Source: Escherichia ruysiae (GTDB taxonomy: Bacteria > Pseudomonadota > Gammaproteobacteria > Enterobacterales > Enterobacteriaceae). From it: 64,000 nt of DNA. The stretch spans positions 1,178,001 through 1,242,000 of the forward strand of contig NZ_JAVIWS010000001.1 in assembly GCF_031323975.1 (NCBI RefSeq), given 5' to 3'. The translations under genes and the position numbers were made by a program. Positions 39,776 through 47,652 of the stretch are shown here, piece after piece; position 1 is the first letter of the stretch, and every line of letters begins with the position of its first letter. Below the pieces are notes generated by a model that searched no databases, was not told where the DNA came from, and saw only the letters and a list, made by a program, of their open reading frames with translations.

Positions 39776-40135
39776 ATGTTCAAGGAGAGGATGACGCCAG
39801 ATGAACTTGCCAGACTGACCGGTTATAGCCGCCAGACCATTAATAAATGGGTACGCAAGGAAGGCTGGACGACATCACCCAAACCAGGCGTCCAGGGGGG
39901 CAAGGCTCGACTGGTACACGTCAATGAACAGGTTCGTGAATATATTCGCAATGCAGAACGCACGGAGGGTCAGGGAGAAATCCCAGCCCTGTCTGGCGAT
40001 GCACCGCTTGAAGTGCTGTTAGCTACGCTGGCGAAAGAGATGACTCCGGCTGAACAAAAACAGTTTACATCATTGCTTCTGCGGGAAGGGATTATCGGGT
40101 TATTACAACGCTTAGGGATTCGCAATAGCAAATAA
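39776..40135 (+). CDS. yfeC: YfeC, putative DNA-binding protein (DUF1323/YfeC-like)
   Basis: The 119-residue protein has an N-terminal helix-turn-helix (TPDELARLTGYSRQTINKWV, residues 7-26), followed by a basic KPGVQGGKARLVHV wing-like stretch. Its C-terminal half is helical and ends LLQRLGIRNSK. The related gene yfeD follows one base after its stop, and the two are paralogues of similar plan. Targets unknown. Confidence 0.93.
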   Translation: MFKERMTPDELARLTGYSRQTINKWVRKEGWTTSPKPGVQGGKARLVHVNEQVREYIRNAERTEGQGEIPALSGDAPLEVLLATLAKEMTPAEQKQFTSLLLREGIIGLLQRLGIRNSK

Positions 40136-40136
40136 T

Positions 40137-40529
40137 ATGAAAAGATTACGCAATAAAATGACCACCGAAGAACTGGCGGAATGCCTCGGTGTGGCTAAAC
40201 AAACCGTTAACCGCTGGATTAGAGAAAAAGGCTGGAAAACAGAAAAATTTCCCGGAGTGAAAGGAGGTCGCGCCAGACTTATTCTACTGGACACACACGT
40301 TTGCGAATTTATTCAAAACACGCCTGCCTTCCATAATACGCCAATGCTTCTTGAGGCCGAAGAACCCCTTGCTGAATACGCGCCAGGTATGCGCACTCCG
40401 GCTTATCGGCAAATCATCAGCGCAATAGACAATATGACTCACAGTGAGCAGGAAAAAGTTGCGCAATTTTTGTCACGTGAAGGGATTCGTAATTTCCTTG
40501 CCCGTCTCGACATAGACGAATCAGCATAA
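40137..40529 (+). CDS. yfeD: YfeD, putative DNA-binding protein paralogous to YfeC
   Basis: The 130-residue protein shares the YfeC layout: helix-turn-helix TTEELAECLGVAKQTVNRWI (9-28), then KFPGVKGGRARLILL, and a C-terminal FLSREGIRNFLARLDI matching YfeC's LLLREGIIGLLQRLGI. The shared pattern indicates duplication of a common ancestor. It is co-transcribed with yfeC (1-nt gap) and ended by a strong hairpin. No known target. Confidence 0.93.
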   Translation: MKRLRNKMTTEELAECLGVAKQTVNRWIREKGWKTEKFPGVKGGRARLILLDTHVCEFIQNTPAFHNTPMLLEAEEPLAEYAPGMRTPAYRQIISAIDNMTHSEQEKVAQFLSREGIRNFLARLDIDESA

Positions 40530-40534
40530 ATAAA

Positions 40535-40563
40535 AAACGGCAGGGGTATTTCTCCTGCCGTTT
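40535..40563. terminator. Bidirectional terminator between yfeD and gltX
   Basis: AAACGGCAGG pairs with CCTGCCGTTT; on the plus strand it is followed by ATCTTTT, on the minus strand by TTTATTT. The genes converge. Confidence 0.85.
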
Positions 40564-40579
40564 ATCTTTTATGCGCTAA

Positions 40580-41995
40580 TTACTGCTGGTTTTCGCGTTC
40601 AGCAATAAAAGCCAGAGCTTTATTGATGCGCTCGATGCTACGTGCTTTGCCGATCGCGTGAACAGTAACATCCAGTGCCGGAGACTGCCCCGCACCAGTA
40701 ACGGCGACACGCAGCGGCATACCAACTTTACCCATTCCCACTTCCAGCTCGTCCGCCGTCGTCTGAATAGCGTGGTGAACGTTTTCAGCTGTCCAGTCAG
40801 TAATCGCGGCCAGTTTGTCGCGAACTACTTCCAGCGGCTGACGTGCTACCGGGCGCAGATGTTTTTTCGCTGCATCGGCATCGAACTCAGCAAAATCTTC
40901 GTAGAAGTAACGGCAGCTCTGTGCCATCTCTTTCAGCGTCTTGCAGCGTTCACCCAGCAGTTTAACCAGATCCGCCAGCTGCGGGCCGTTGCGGGTATCG
41001 ATATTTTCCTGCTCGATGTGCCACTGTAAATGGGTAGCAACATACTCCGGCGGCAGCGTGTTAATGTAGTGATGGTTCAACCACAGCAGCTTGTCGGTAT
41101 TGAACGCGCTGGCGGATTTGCTGACGGCATTCAGGGTGAAGTATTTGATCATCTCTTCACGGGTGAAGATTTCCTGATCGCCGTGGGACCAGCCCAGACG
41201 CACCAGATAGTTCAGCAACGCTTCCGGCAGATAGCCGTCATCACGATACTGCATTACGCTGACCGCACCGTGGCGTTTGGACAGTTTTTTACCATCATCG
41301 CCGTTGATCATAGAAACGTGCGCATAAACCGGCACTGGTGCTTTCAGGGCTTTAAGAATGTTGATCTGGCGCGGCGTGTTGTTGATATGGTCTTCACCAC
41401 GGATAACATGGGTGATTTCCATATCCCAGTCATCGACAACTACACAGAAGTTATAGGTCGGAGAACCATCGGTACGGCGGATGATCAGATCATCCAGCTC
41501 CTGGTTGCTGAACTCGATCGGACCACGGATCTGATCGTCAAAAACCACAGAACCTTCTTGCGGATTAGCAAAACGAACGACACATGGTTCATCATCAGCA
41601 TGATGCTCATGGCTGTGGCGGCAGCGACCGTCATAACGCGGCTTCTCACCTTTCGCCATTTGCTCTTCACGCAGTGCTTCCAGACGCTCTTTAGAGCAAT
41701 AGCATTTATAGGCCGTGCCCTCTTCCAGCATCTGATCGATAACTGCGTTATAGCGATCAAAACGTTTGGTCTGATAGTACGGACCTTCATCCCACTCCAG
41801 ACTCAGCCAGTTCATACCATCCATAATGGCTTCGATAGCTTCCGGCGTAGAACGCTCAAGATCGGTGTCTTCAATACGCAGCACGAACTCACCGCCGTGG
41901 TTACGTGCAAAAAGCCAGGAGTAAAGAGCAGTACGCGCGCCGCCAACGTGCAGATAGCCTGTTGGGCTTGGCGCGAAGCGAGTTTTGATTTTCAT
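40580..41995 (-). CDS. gltX: GltX glutamyl-tRNA synthetase
   Basis: This 471-residue class I aminoacyl-tRNA synthetase has the HIGH motif as HVGG in [15 protein letters not shown] and the KMSKS motif as KLSKR in [12 protein letters not shown] zinc-binding insertion with Cys98, Cys100, Cys125 and His127 (YKCYCSKE ... GRCRHSH) is intact, as in the E. coli enzyme. It charges tRNA-Glu, and so also supplies haem synthesis through glutamyl-tRNA. It is divergent from the valU tRNA operon. Confidence 0.98.
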   Translation of the reverse strand: MKIKTRFAPSPTGYLHVGGARTALYSWLFARNHGGEFVLRIEDTDLERSTPEAIEAIMDGMNWLSLEWDEGPYYQTKRFDRYNAVIDQMLEEGTAYKCYCSKERLEALREEQMAKGEKPRYDGRCRHSHEHHADDEPCVVRFANPQEGSVVFDDQIRGPIEFSNQELDDLIIRRTDGSPTYNFCVVVDDWDMEITHVIRGEDHINNTPRQINILKALKAPVPVYAHVSMINGDDGKKLSKRHGAVSVMQYRDDGYLPEALLNYLVRLGWSHGDQEIFTREEMIKYFTLNAVSKSASAFNTDKLLWLNHHYINTLPPEYVATHLQWHIEQENIDTRNGPQLADLVKLLGERCKTLKEMAQSCRYFYEDFAEFDADAAKKHLRPVARQPLEVVRDKLAAITDWTAENVHHAIQTTADELEVGMGKVGMPLRVAVTGAGQSPALDVTVHAIGKARSIERINKALAFIAERENQQ

Positions 41996-42208
41996 GAAAT
42001 GGCCTTACGTTTAGAAAGATGCCGACAACCGGCAAATCCTGGAAAAATTGAGTGGGCGATATTCTATCACTCCAGCCTGATTCCTCAATGTAGTTCGGGT
42101 TGCTACATGATGCATTATTGTTTTCGTTGAGAAATTGCGCAACACGGTCTGTTTTGCGATCATCCTGCTTAATTTTACGACGAACAAACAAATTCTTTAG
42201 AAAATGCG

Positions 42209-42236
42209 TTGACTCATTTCCAACTCTCCCTATAAT
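42209..42236 (+). promoter_or_regulatory. valU-lysV tRNA operon promoter
   Basis: TTGACT and TATAAT are separated by 16 bp, followed by a GC-rich GCGACTCC discriminator, 17 bp upstream of the first tRNA. Typical of growth-rate and ppGpp-controlled stable RNA. Confidence 0.85.
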
Positions 42237-42253
42237 GCGACTCCACACAGCGG

Positions 42254-42329
42254 GGGTGATTAGCTCAGCTGGGAGAGCACCTCCCTTACAAGGAGGGGGT
42301 CGGCGGTTCGATCCCGTCATCACCCACCA
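42254..42329 (+). tRNA. valU: tRNA-Val (anticodon UAC), copy 1
   Basis: The 76-nt tRNA starts GGGTGATTAGCTCAGC, has anticodon loop CTTACAA (TAC) and ends in CCA. First of three identical copies. Confidence 0.98.
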
Positions 42330-42373
42330 ACTACTTTATGTAGTCTCCGCCGTGTAGCAAGAAATTGAGAAGT

Positions 42374-42449
42374 GGGTGATTAGCTCAGCTGGGAGAGCAC
42401 CTCCCTTACAAGGAGGGGGTCGGCGGTTCGATCCCGTCATCACCCACCA
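42374..42449 (+). tRNA. valX: tRNA-Val (anticodon UAC), copy 2
   Basis: Identical to copy 1; a 44-bp spacer separates them. Confidence 0.98.
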
Positions 42450-42495
42450 CTTTCTCGCCAGCTAAATTTCTTGCAATAATGTGAAGTACCGAAGT

Positions 42496-42571
42496 GGGTG
42501 ATTAGCTCAGCTGGGAGAGCACCTCCCTTACAAGGAGGGGGTCGGCGGTTCGATCCCGTCATCACCCACCA
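42496..42571 (+). tRNA. valY: tRNA-Val (anticodon UAC), copy 3
   Basis: Identical to copies 1 and 2; a 46-bp spacer precedes it and only 4 bp separate it from the lysine tRNA. Confidence 0.98.
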
Positions 42572-42575
42572 CTTC

Positions 42576-42651
42576 GGGTCGTTAGCTCAGTTGGTAGAGC
42601 AGTTGACTTTTAATCAATTGGTCGCAGGTTCGAATCCTGCACGACCCACCA
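42576..42651 (+). tRNA. lysV: tRNA-Lys (anticodon UUU)
   Basis: The 76-nt tRNA starts GGGTCGTTAGCTCAGT, has anticodon loop CTTTTAA and T-arm GCAGGTTCGAATCCTGC and ends CCA. It is the last tRNA of the operon; its 3' 17 bp are reused in the repeat array that follows. Confidence 0.98.
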
Positions 42652-43006
42652 ATGTAAAAAAGCGCCCTAAAGGCGCTTTTTTGCTATCTGCGATATTCAA
42701 AGATTCGAACCTGCAGCAGGTTCGAGTTGAGCGCAGCGAAACAACGGAGCCGCTCGCGGCGACGACCCGAAGGGCGAGCGAAGCGAGTCATCCTGCACGA
42801 CCCACCAATGTAAAAAAGCGCCCTAAAGGCGCTTTTTTGCTATGTGCGATATTCAAAGATTCGAACCTGCAGCAGGTTCGAGTTGAGCGCAGCGAAACAA
42901 CGGAGCCGCTTGCGGCGACGACCCGAAGGGCGAGCGAAGCGAGTCATCCTGCACGACCCACCAATGTAAAAAAGCGCCCTAAAGGCGCTTTTTTGCTATC
43001 TGCGAT
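42635..43006 (+). repeat. 156-bp tandem repeat carrying the tRNA-Lys 3' end and terminator
   Basis: Two full units (starting 42635 and 42791) and a 60-bp partial third (from 42947) are nearly identical. Each unit holds the last 17 bp of lysV (TCCTGCACGACCCACCA), the terminator, a perfect 10-1-10 palindrome built from the tRNA T-arm (TCGAACCTGC A GCAGGTTCGA), and a GC-rich 64-bp segment with several short inverted repeats. Where units join, the tRNA T-arm sequence is interrupted by that 64-bp segment. The layout recalls the rtT repeats behind tyrT, which also contain tRNA 3' ends. No protein is encoded. Confidence 0.9.
42656..42682 (+). terminator. tRNA operon terminator (first of three copies)
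   Basis: AAAAAAGCGCC pairs with GGCGCTTTTTT around CTAAA, a strong hairpin with T-run. Copies recur at 42812-42838 and 42968-42994 as part of the 156-bp repeat. Confidence 0.9.
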
Positions 43007-43069
43007 TTGCGAAATTGCCAGATTCGCTTCGCTTATCAGACCTACGATTTCCGGCAATCTCCCCCTCGC

Positions 43070-43954
43070 CTACTGTCTCAATGCTGCCAACAGCTTAACC
43101 ATCGCGGGCGTCACCTGCTGCGTTTCATAAACAATATATAAATCTGCCGGGATGCGCTCTTTGAGCGGACGGAAAATGACACCAGGCCAGTTCATCTGTG
43201 CATAGCTGTCTGCTATCAATGTGATACCAATGCCCATACTGATCATGGCCAGCACCGTTTGTGGTTCATTAACTTCGCGAATAACAACCGGTGAAAAACC
43301 CGCCTGCTGACAAACGCGCTGCAAAAATTCCCAGTCAGTGTACACGGGCGGCATTGTGACAAAATACTCGTCACGTAGTGCTTCCAGCGGAACGTCGGAA
43401 TATGATGAGAGGTGATGCTCTTCAGGCATCGCTACCAGAAACGCCGATTCATGCAAGCGTAAGCTGGTAAAATCTTCCGGTGGTTCTGTCGCCATTCGCC
43501 AGATCCCGGCATCGAGTTCGCGGCGCTCCAACAGCGCCATTTGCATCGCAGGCATCTTTTCGCGAAACAATACTTCAACGTTGGGGTTTTCCCTAAGGAA
43601 TCGCCGCATAACCGGCCGCATCCGTCCCCACATTGCCGTTCCGACCACACCGAGCTCAATCCGCCCTGCTTCTCCCCGGCCTATTTGTTCAATCCGAGCC
43701 AACACCTGATTTGCATTCATCAGCAATCGGCGCGATTCTTCCATCAAGATTTTGCCCGCGTGTGTCAGGGCGACGCTGCGCGAATGACGAATAAAAAGCT
43801 GTGTGCCGAGTTGATTTTCCAGCTCTTTAATATGAATACTGAGCGGAGGCTGAGACATATTTAAACGCGCCGCTGCGCGGCCAAAATGTAACTCTTCCGC
43901 TACAGCAAGAAAATAACGGAGCAACTTAAGGTCTGTTCTGTAAATGCGTTCCAT
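43070..43954 (-). CDS. xapR: XapR, LysR-type activator of xanthosine catabolism
   Basis: The 294-residue LysR regulator has an N-terminal winged helix-turn-helix (HFGRAAARLNMSQPPLSIHIKELE, residues 23-46) and a periplasmic-binding-like effector domain from about residue 90. In E. coli it activates xapAB in response to xanthosine. It lies downstream of xapA-xapB-xapX on the same strand, with a 40-bp gap after the small gene xapX. Confidence 0.95.
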   Translation of the reverse strand: MERIYRTDLKLLRYFLAVAEELHFGRAAARLNMSQPPLSIHIKELENQLGTQLFIRHSRSVALTHAGKILMEESRRLLMNANQVLARIEQIGRGEAGRIELGVVGTAMWGRMRPVMRRFLRENPNVEVLFREKMPAMQMALLERRELDAGIWRMATEPPEDFTSLRLHESAFLVAMPEEHHLSSYSDVPLEALRDEYFVTMPPVYTDWEFLQRVCQQAGFSPVVIREVNEPQTVLAMISMGIGITLIADSYAQMNWPGVIFRPLKERIPADLYIVYETQQVTPAMVKLLAALRQ

Positions 43955-43994
43955 AATTAAATGCTCCGTTTAATAAATATATCTTATTAAATTA

Positions 43995-44153
43995 TCACGG
44001 CATAAAGTATTTCACCACCAGATAACCTACATACATAAACACAATAGATAATATACCCGGCAATACATTTGGCACGGGAATAGGTAACCGCACGATTGTA
44101 AATAAAGCACCAATACCAAAACCGACGCCAGAAGAAAATAAAATATCTTTCAT
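43995..44153 (-). CDS. xapX: XapX-domain small membrane protein (52 residues)
   Basis: The 52-residue ORF starts MKDILFSSGVGFGIGALF and ends KYFMP. It has two hydrophobic segments separated by a proline-rich turn (LPIPVPNVLPG). The pattern is that of the XapX domain family (PF07235, formerly DUF1427). AAAGG precedes the ATG by about eight bases. It lies 52 bp behind xapB on the same strand and so is probably the last gene of xapA-xapB-xapX. Function is unknown; a role alongside the transporter XapB is an inference from position. Confidence 0.85.
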   Translation of the reverse strand: MKDILFSSGVGFGIGALFTIVRLPIPVPNVLPGILSIVFMYVGYLVVKYFMP

Positions 44154-44205
44154 TAATTAACCTTTATCATAAAAGCAGCCCTGAAAAACGGAGCTGCCAG
44201 TTCTT

Positions 44206-45462
44206 TTAATGTGTCACTGTTCGATGTGTTATCTTTTCAGGGTCATGGTTATATTTAAATCCAAAGAAAAATATCACTGCGAGGAAAAGAGAATATCCTG
44301 CAAACATCAGCCAGATAGTTTGCCAGTCTTTTACGCCATCTACCGAGAAGTAATCCACTGCCATGCCGCTCAGAATCGAGCCGACCCAAGCACCGACACC
44401 ATTTACCATGGTCATAAAGAGCCCCTGTGCGCTGGCACGAATGTTGGAATCAACTTCCTGTTCAACAAAGACCGAACCGGAAATATTGAAGAAATCAAAT
44501 GCGCAGCCGTAAACAATCATCGACAGCAGCAGCAAAATAAACCCAGTTGGTGACGGATCGCCATAAGCAAAGAAGCCAAAGCGCAGCGTCCAGGCCACCA
44601 TACTCATAAGCATGACCGTTTTGATGCCGAAACGCTTCAAAAAGAACGGAATCGTCAGAATGAAACCGACTTCAGCCATCTGTGAAACTGACAATAAAAT
44701 GGACGGATATTTCACCACGAAGCTATCAGCAAACTCCGGGTTACGGGCAAAATCATGCAGGAACGGGTTGCCAAAAACGTTGGTAATTTGCAGTACCGCG
44801 CCCAGCATCATGGCGAAGAGGAAAAAGATGGCCATACGCGGATTTTTGAATAGCACAAACGCGTCCAGACCGAGTTTACTGGCAAGCGAAGTAGTCACTT
44901 TTTTCTGCGCAACAGGAATTTTAGGCAAAGTCAGCGCGTAAGCCGACAGCAGCAGAGACGCACCGGAAGCGATATACAATTGCAGGCTGCTCAATTCCAG
45001 ATGCAGTAAGCTTACTGCCCACATCGCAATAATGAACCCCACCGTACCAAAAACGCGAATAGGCGGGAAAGCTGTCACCGGGTCAAGCCCGGCCTGAGCG
45101 AGGCAGGAATAAGAGACGCTGTTTGATAACGCGATGGTCGGCATAAATGCCATTGCATTGACTAACATCACCCAAAACATCGTATCCGGATCACTGACGG
45201 ATGCCGCATAAAAAAGCACGCCAGCACACACCAGGTGGCACAGCATATATGCGCGTTCCGCACGCAGCCATTTATCCGCGATAATCCCCATAATGCCAGG
45301 CATAATAATCGCAGCAATCCCTTTGGAGCTGTAGACCATACCGACGTTAGCGCCGGTAAAATGAAGGGTATTAATCATGTAGGAACCGAGGGTAACCAGC
45401 CAGCTCCCCCAGATAAAATATTGCAAAAAGGACATTACCTTTAAGCGCAAAGCGATGCTCAT
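44206..45462 (-). CDS. xapB: XapB xanthosine transporter
   Basis: This 418-residue inner-membrane protein belongs to the nucleoside:H+ symporter (NHS) branch of the major facilitator superfamily and is related to NupG. It has about 12 hydrophobic helices; the family start MSIALRLKVMSFLQYFIWGSWLVTLG is intact. It imports xanthosine and some other nucleosides. It follows xapA by 59 bp and is activated by XapR. Confidence 0.96.
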   Translation of the reverse strand: MSIALRLKVMSFLQYFIWGSWLVTLGSYMINTLHFTGANVGMVYSSKGIAAIIMPGIMGIIADKWLRAERAYMLCHLVCAGVLFYAASVSDPDTMFWVMLVNAMAFMPTIALSNSVSYSCLAQAGLDPVTAFPPIRVFGTVGFIIAMWAVSLLHLELSSLQLYIASGASLLLSAYALTLPKIPVAQKKVTTSLASKLGLDAFVLFKNPRMAIFFLFAMMLGAVLQITNVFGNPFLHDFARNPEFADSFVVKYPSILLSVSQMAEVGFILTIPFFLKRFGIKTVMLMSMVAWTLRFGFFAYGDPSPTGFILLLLSMIVYGCAFDFFNISGSVFVEQEVDSNIRASAQGLFMTMVNGVGAWVGSILSGMAVDYFSVDGVKDWQTIWLMFAGYSLFLAVIFFFGFKYNHDPEKITHRTVTH

Positions 45463-45521
45463 AATCGTTTCCTTGTCGCATCATGTGGCCTCACCCGTGA
45501 GGCCGTTTATTGTTGTTTTAA

Positions 45522-46355
45522 TCAGGCAATATTGCGCAGAAAGCCGCAAATAAGGTTGATAAAGTTCTGCTTAGAGAGATCCGCTGCCGCCAACGTTTGA
45601 GTATGCGAGAGCTTCACGTCACTCAGACCTTCCGCCATATTGGTAATCGCAGAAACGGCCACGACCTTCAGGTCACAATGGCGTGCTGAAATAACTTCAG
45701 GCACAACGGACATTCCAACGACATCCCCGCCAATAATTTGCATCATGCGAATCTCTGCCGCCGTTTCGAAATTCGGCCCCGGATACGAGACGAACACACC
45801 TTCCGTCAGGGGGAAACCCTCTTCTTTCGCCACTTTTTGCAACAGTGCGCGGTAGTCCGCATCGTAGGCATTCGCCAGCGAGAAGAAGCGTTCGCCAAAG
45901 CGTTCATCGTTAAGACCCACCATCGGTGTACCTGGCATGGTGTTGATGTGGTCTTTCAGCGCAACCAGACTGCCCGCACCGACTTCCGGACGCAGTGAGC
46001 CCGCCGCATTGGTGCAGAACAGCAGTTCACAGCCCAGCAATTTGAAAGTACGAATCGCGTCGGTCATGATGGTCATTCCACGACCTTCATAGAAATGCCC
46101 TCGACCTTTCATACATGCCACCGGAACGCCCTGGAGATGCCCCAACACCAGCTCACCCGCATGTCCATGCACCGTACTCACCGGGAAACCCGGCAGCTTT
46201 TCATAGGAAATGGCGACAGCGTTATCAATCTGATCGGCCAGCGCGCCCAGCCCGGAACCTAAAATAAAAGCCACTCGTGGTGTGAAATCTGGTTTATAAG
46301 CCTGGATAATATCGACGCAATACAGCGGGTTATGAGAAAATTGAGCCTGAGACAT
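45522..46355 (-). CDS. xapA: XapA purine nucleoside phosphorylase II (xanthosine phosphorylase)
   Basis: The 277-residue phosphorylase splits xanthosine, inosine and guanosine into base and ribose-1-phosphate. It is of the trimeric PNP family: phosphate-binding ILGSGLGALAD near the N-terminus, STVHGHAGELVLG, and base/ribose-site motifs CTNAAGSLRPEVGAG and VSAITNMAEGLS. It is the first gene of the xap operon, transcribed divergently from yfeN across a 249-bp region where XapR is expected to bind. Confidence 0.96.
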   Translation of the reverse strand: MSQAQFSHNPLYCVDIIQAYKPDFTPRVAFILGSGLGALADQIDNAVAISYEKLPGFPVSTVHGHAGELVLGHLQGVPVACMKGRGHFYEGRGMTIMTDAIRTFKLLGCELLFCTNAAGSLRPEVGAGSLVALKDHINTMPGTPMVGLNDERFGERFFSLANAYDADYRALLQKVAKEEGFPLTEGVFVSYPGPNFETAAEIRMMQIIGGDVVGMSVVPEVISARHCDLKVVAVSAITNMAEGLSDVKLSHTQTLAAADLSKQNFINLICGFLRNIA

Positions 46356-46604
46356 ATATATCCTTTTTTCAGTAGGGTTGAATCTAATGTCTTTTTATAG
46401 CGAGGTTGTCCCGGCTCTTACCAATACACTTTCCTCACGCATTCAATAGCGATTTGATATCGATGGATTTATATCTTTTCACTATTAATTCCCAGCAAAA
46501 ACTGTATTGGCGATATTCACTCCCTTGCATTAACAATATGCTGTTTTTAACAAACCACTTTATTAAGCAATCTACTAATAACGATCGGCATAGGGAATTA
46601 TGCT

Positions 46605-47369
46605 ATGAAAAAACATCTTTTAACTCTGACGCTCACCTCTTTATTAGCCGTACCCGTAATCTCCCACGCAGAATTTAAAGGTGGGTTTGCAGATATCGGC
46701 GTGCATTACCTGGACTGGACCAGCCGAACCACCGAGAAATCGTCAACTAAGTCACACAAAGATGATTTTGGTTATCTGGAACTGGAAGGCGGTGCCAACT
46801 TTAGTTGGGGAGAAATGTACGGGTTTTTCGACTGGGAAAACTTTTATAACGACCGCCACGATAAACCAGGTAGTGAGCAGCGTTATACCTTTAAAAATAC
46901 CAGCCGCATTTACCTGGGCAATACCGGATTTAATCTCTACCTGCACGCGTATGGCACCTACGGTTCTGCAAATCGGGTAAATTTCCACGACGATATGTTC
47001 CTGTACGGTTTTGGCTACAACTTCACCGGTAACAGTTGGTGGTTCAAACCTTTCTTTGCCAAACGCTATACGGATCAAACCTATTACACGGGCGATAACG
47101 GCTACGTGGCAGGTTGGGTTGCGGGTTACAGCTTTATGCTGGGCAGAGAGAAATTCACCCTCACCAACTGGAACGAGTACGAGTTTGATCGTGATGCCAC
47201 CTACGCAGCAGGTAATGGCGGTAAAGAAGGGCTGAACGGTGCGGTCGCCCTCTGGTGGAATGCTACCCCGAATATAACTACGGGGCTTCAGTATCGCTAC
47301 GCGGACGACAAGCTGGGAGAAGCCTGGTATCAGGACGCCATCATTTACTCGGTCAAATTTAACTTCTGA
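46605..47369 (+). CDS. yfeN: YfeN, Tsx-like nucleoside-specific outer-membrane channel
   Basis: The 254-residue protein has a 22-residue signal peptide (ending SHA before EFKGGFADIG) and a beta-barrel pattern with alternating aromatic strands ending YSVKFNF, a C-terminal phenylalanine typical of outer-membrane proteins. It belongs to the Tsx-like channel family. Divergent placement from xapAB suggests it lets xanthosine or related nucleosides across the outer membrane. A strong hairpin follows. Confidence 0.92.
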   Translation: MKKHLLTLTLTSLLAVPVISHAEFKGGFADIGVHYLDWTSRTTEKSSTKSHKDDFGYLELEGGANFSWGEMYGFFDWENFYNDRHDKPGSEQRYTFKNTSRIYLGNTGFNLYLHAYGTYGSANRVNFHDDMFLYGFGYNFTGNSWWFKPFFAKRYTDQTYYTGDNGYVAGWVAGYSFMLGREKFTLTNWNEYEFDRDATYAAGNGGKEGLNGAVALWWNATPNITTGLQYRYADDKLGEAWYQDAIIYSVKFNF

Positions 47370-47372
47370 ACC

Positions 47373-47399
47373 ATTTCTGCCGGGATTCCCGGCAGAAAT
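47373..47399 (+). terminator. Terminator of yfeN
   Basis: A perfect 12-bp stem ATTTCTGCCGGG with loop ATT lies three bases after the stop. Confidence 0.75.
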
Positions 47400-47404
47400 G
47401 CATA

Positions 47405-47520
47405 ACACGATATATGATACAACGGCTCCCCTTCTCGCCCTGCCATCACTATTCCCCCTGTTCTTGCTCCACGTCCTCTAATGCTTCACCAGCTGTTGAA
47501 AGTGTCCGGTTCTTCCTTCG
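47405..47520 (-). pseudogene. yfeR: 3'-end remnant of yfeR (LysR-type regulator)
   Basis: Read on the minus strand, 47520 downward gives RRKNRTLSTAGEALEDV, followed after a TAG and a frameshift by MAGREGEPLYHI. These correspond, in order, to the last 35 or so residues of the YfeR regulator as I remember it (RRKNRSLSTAAEAL, MAGREGDPLYQI). The remaining roughly 270 codons are gone: only 130 bp separate the remnant from yfeH. In K-12 yfeR sits exactly here, divergent from yfeH, which it regulates in response to osmolarity in Salmonella. Confidence 0.75.
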
Positions 47521-47652
47521 CTACTGTGACGAAAACCTTTAATTGTTTTAAAGAGTCATTCATCTATTTTCTTCATGAATGAATGCAATAAATCAATTTT
47601 ATTTCTCAAACTGGAAGAAGCACAATAGAACCATCGATTATCTGGAGCCTTT

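Noticed and set aside
41030..42130. A 366-codon antisense frame opposite gltX
   Set aside because: Shadow of gltX; the frame extends through the gltX start region without any domain.
42635..43006. CRISPR or insertion sequence
   Set aside because: Units are contiguous, 156 bp long, include tRNA and terminator sequence and encode no transposase.
42498..43130. A 210-codon open frame across the tRNA genes and repeats
   Set aside because: It starts inside valY, runs through lysV and repeats the same peptide because of the 156-bp tandem DNA repeat. No ribosome site or family match.
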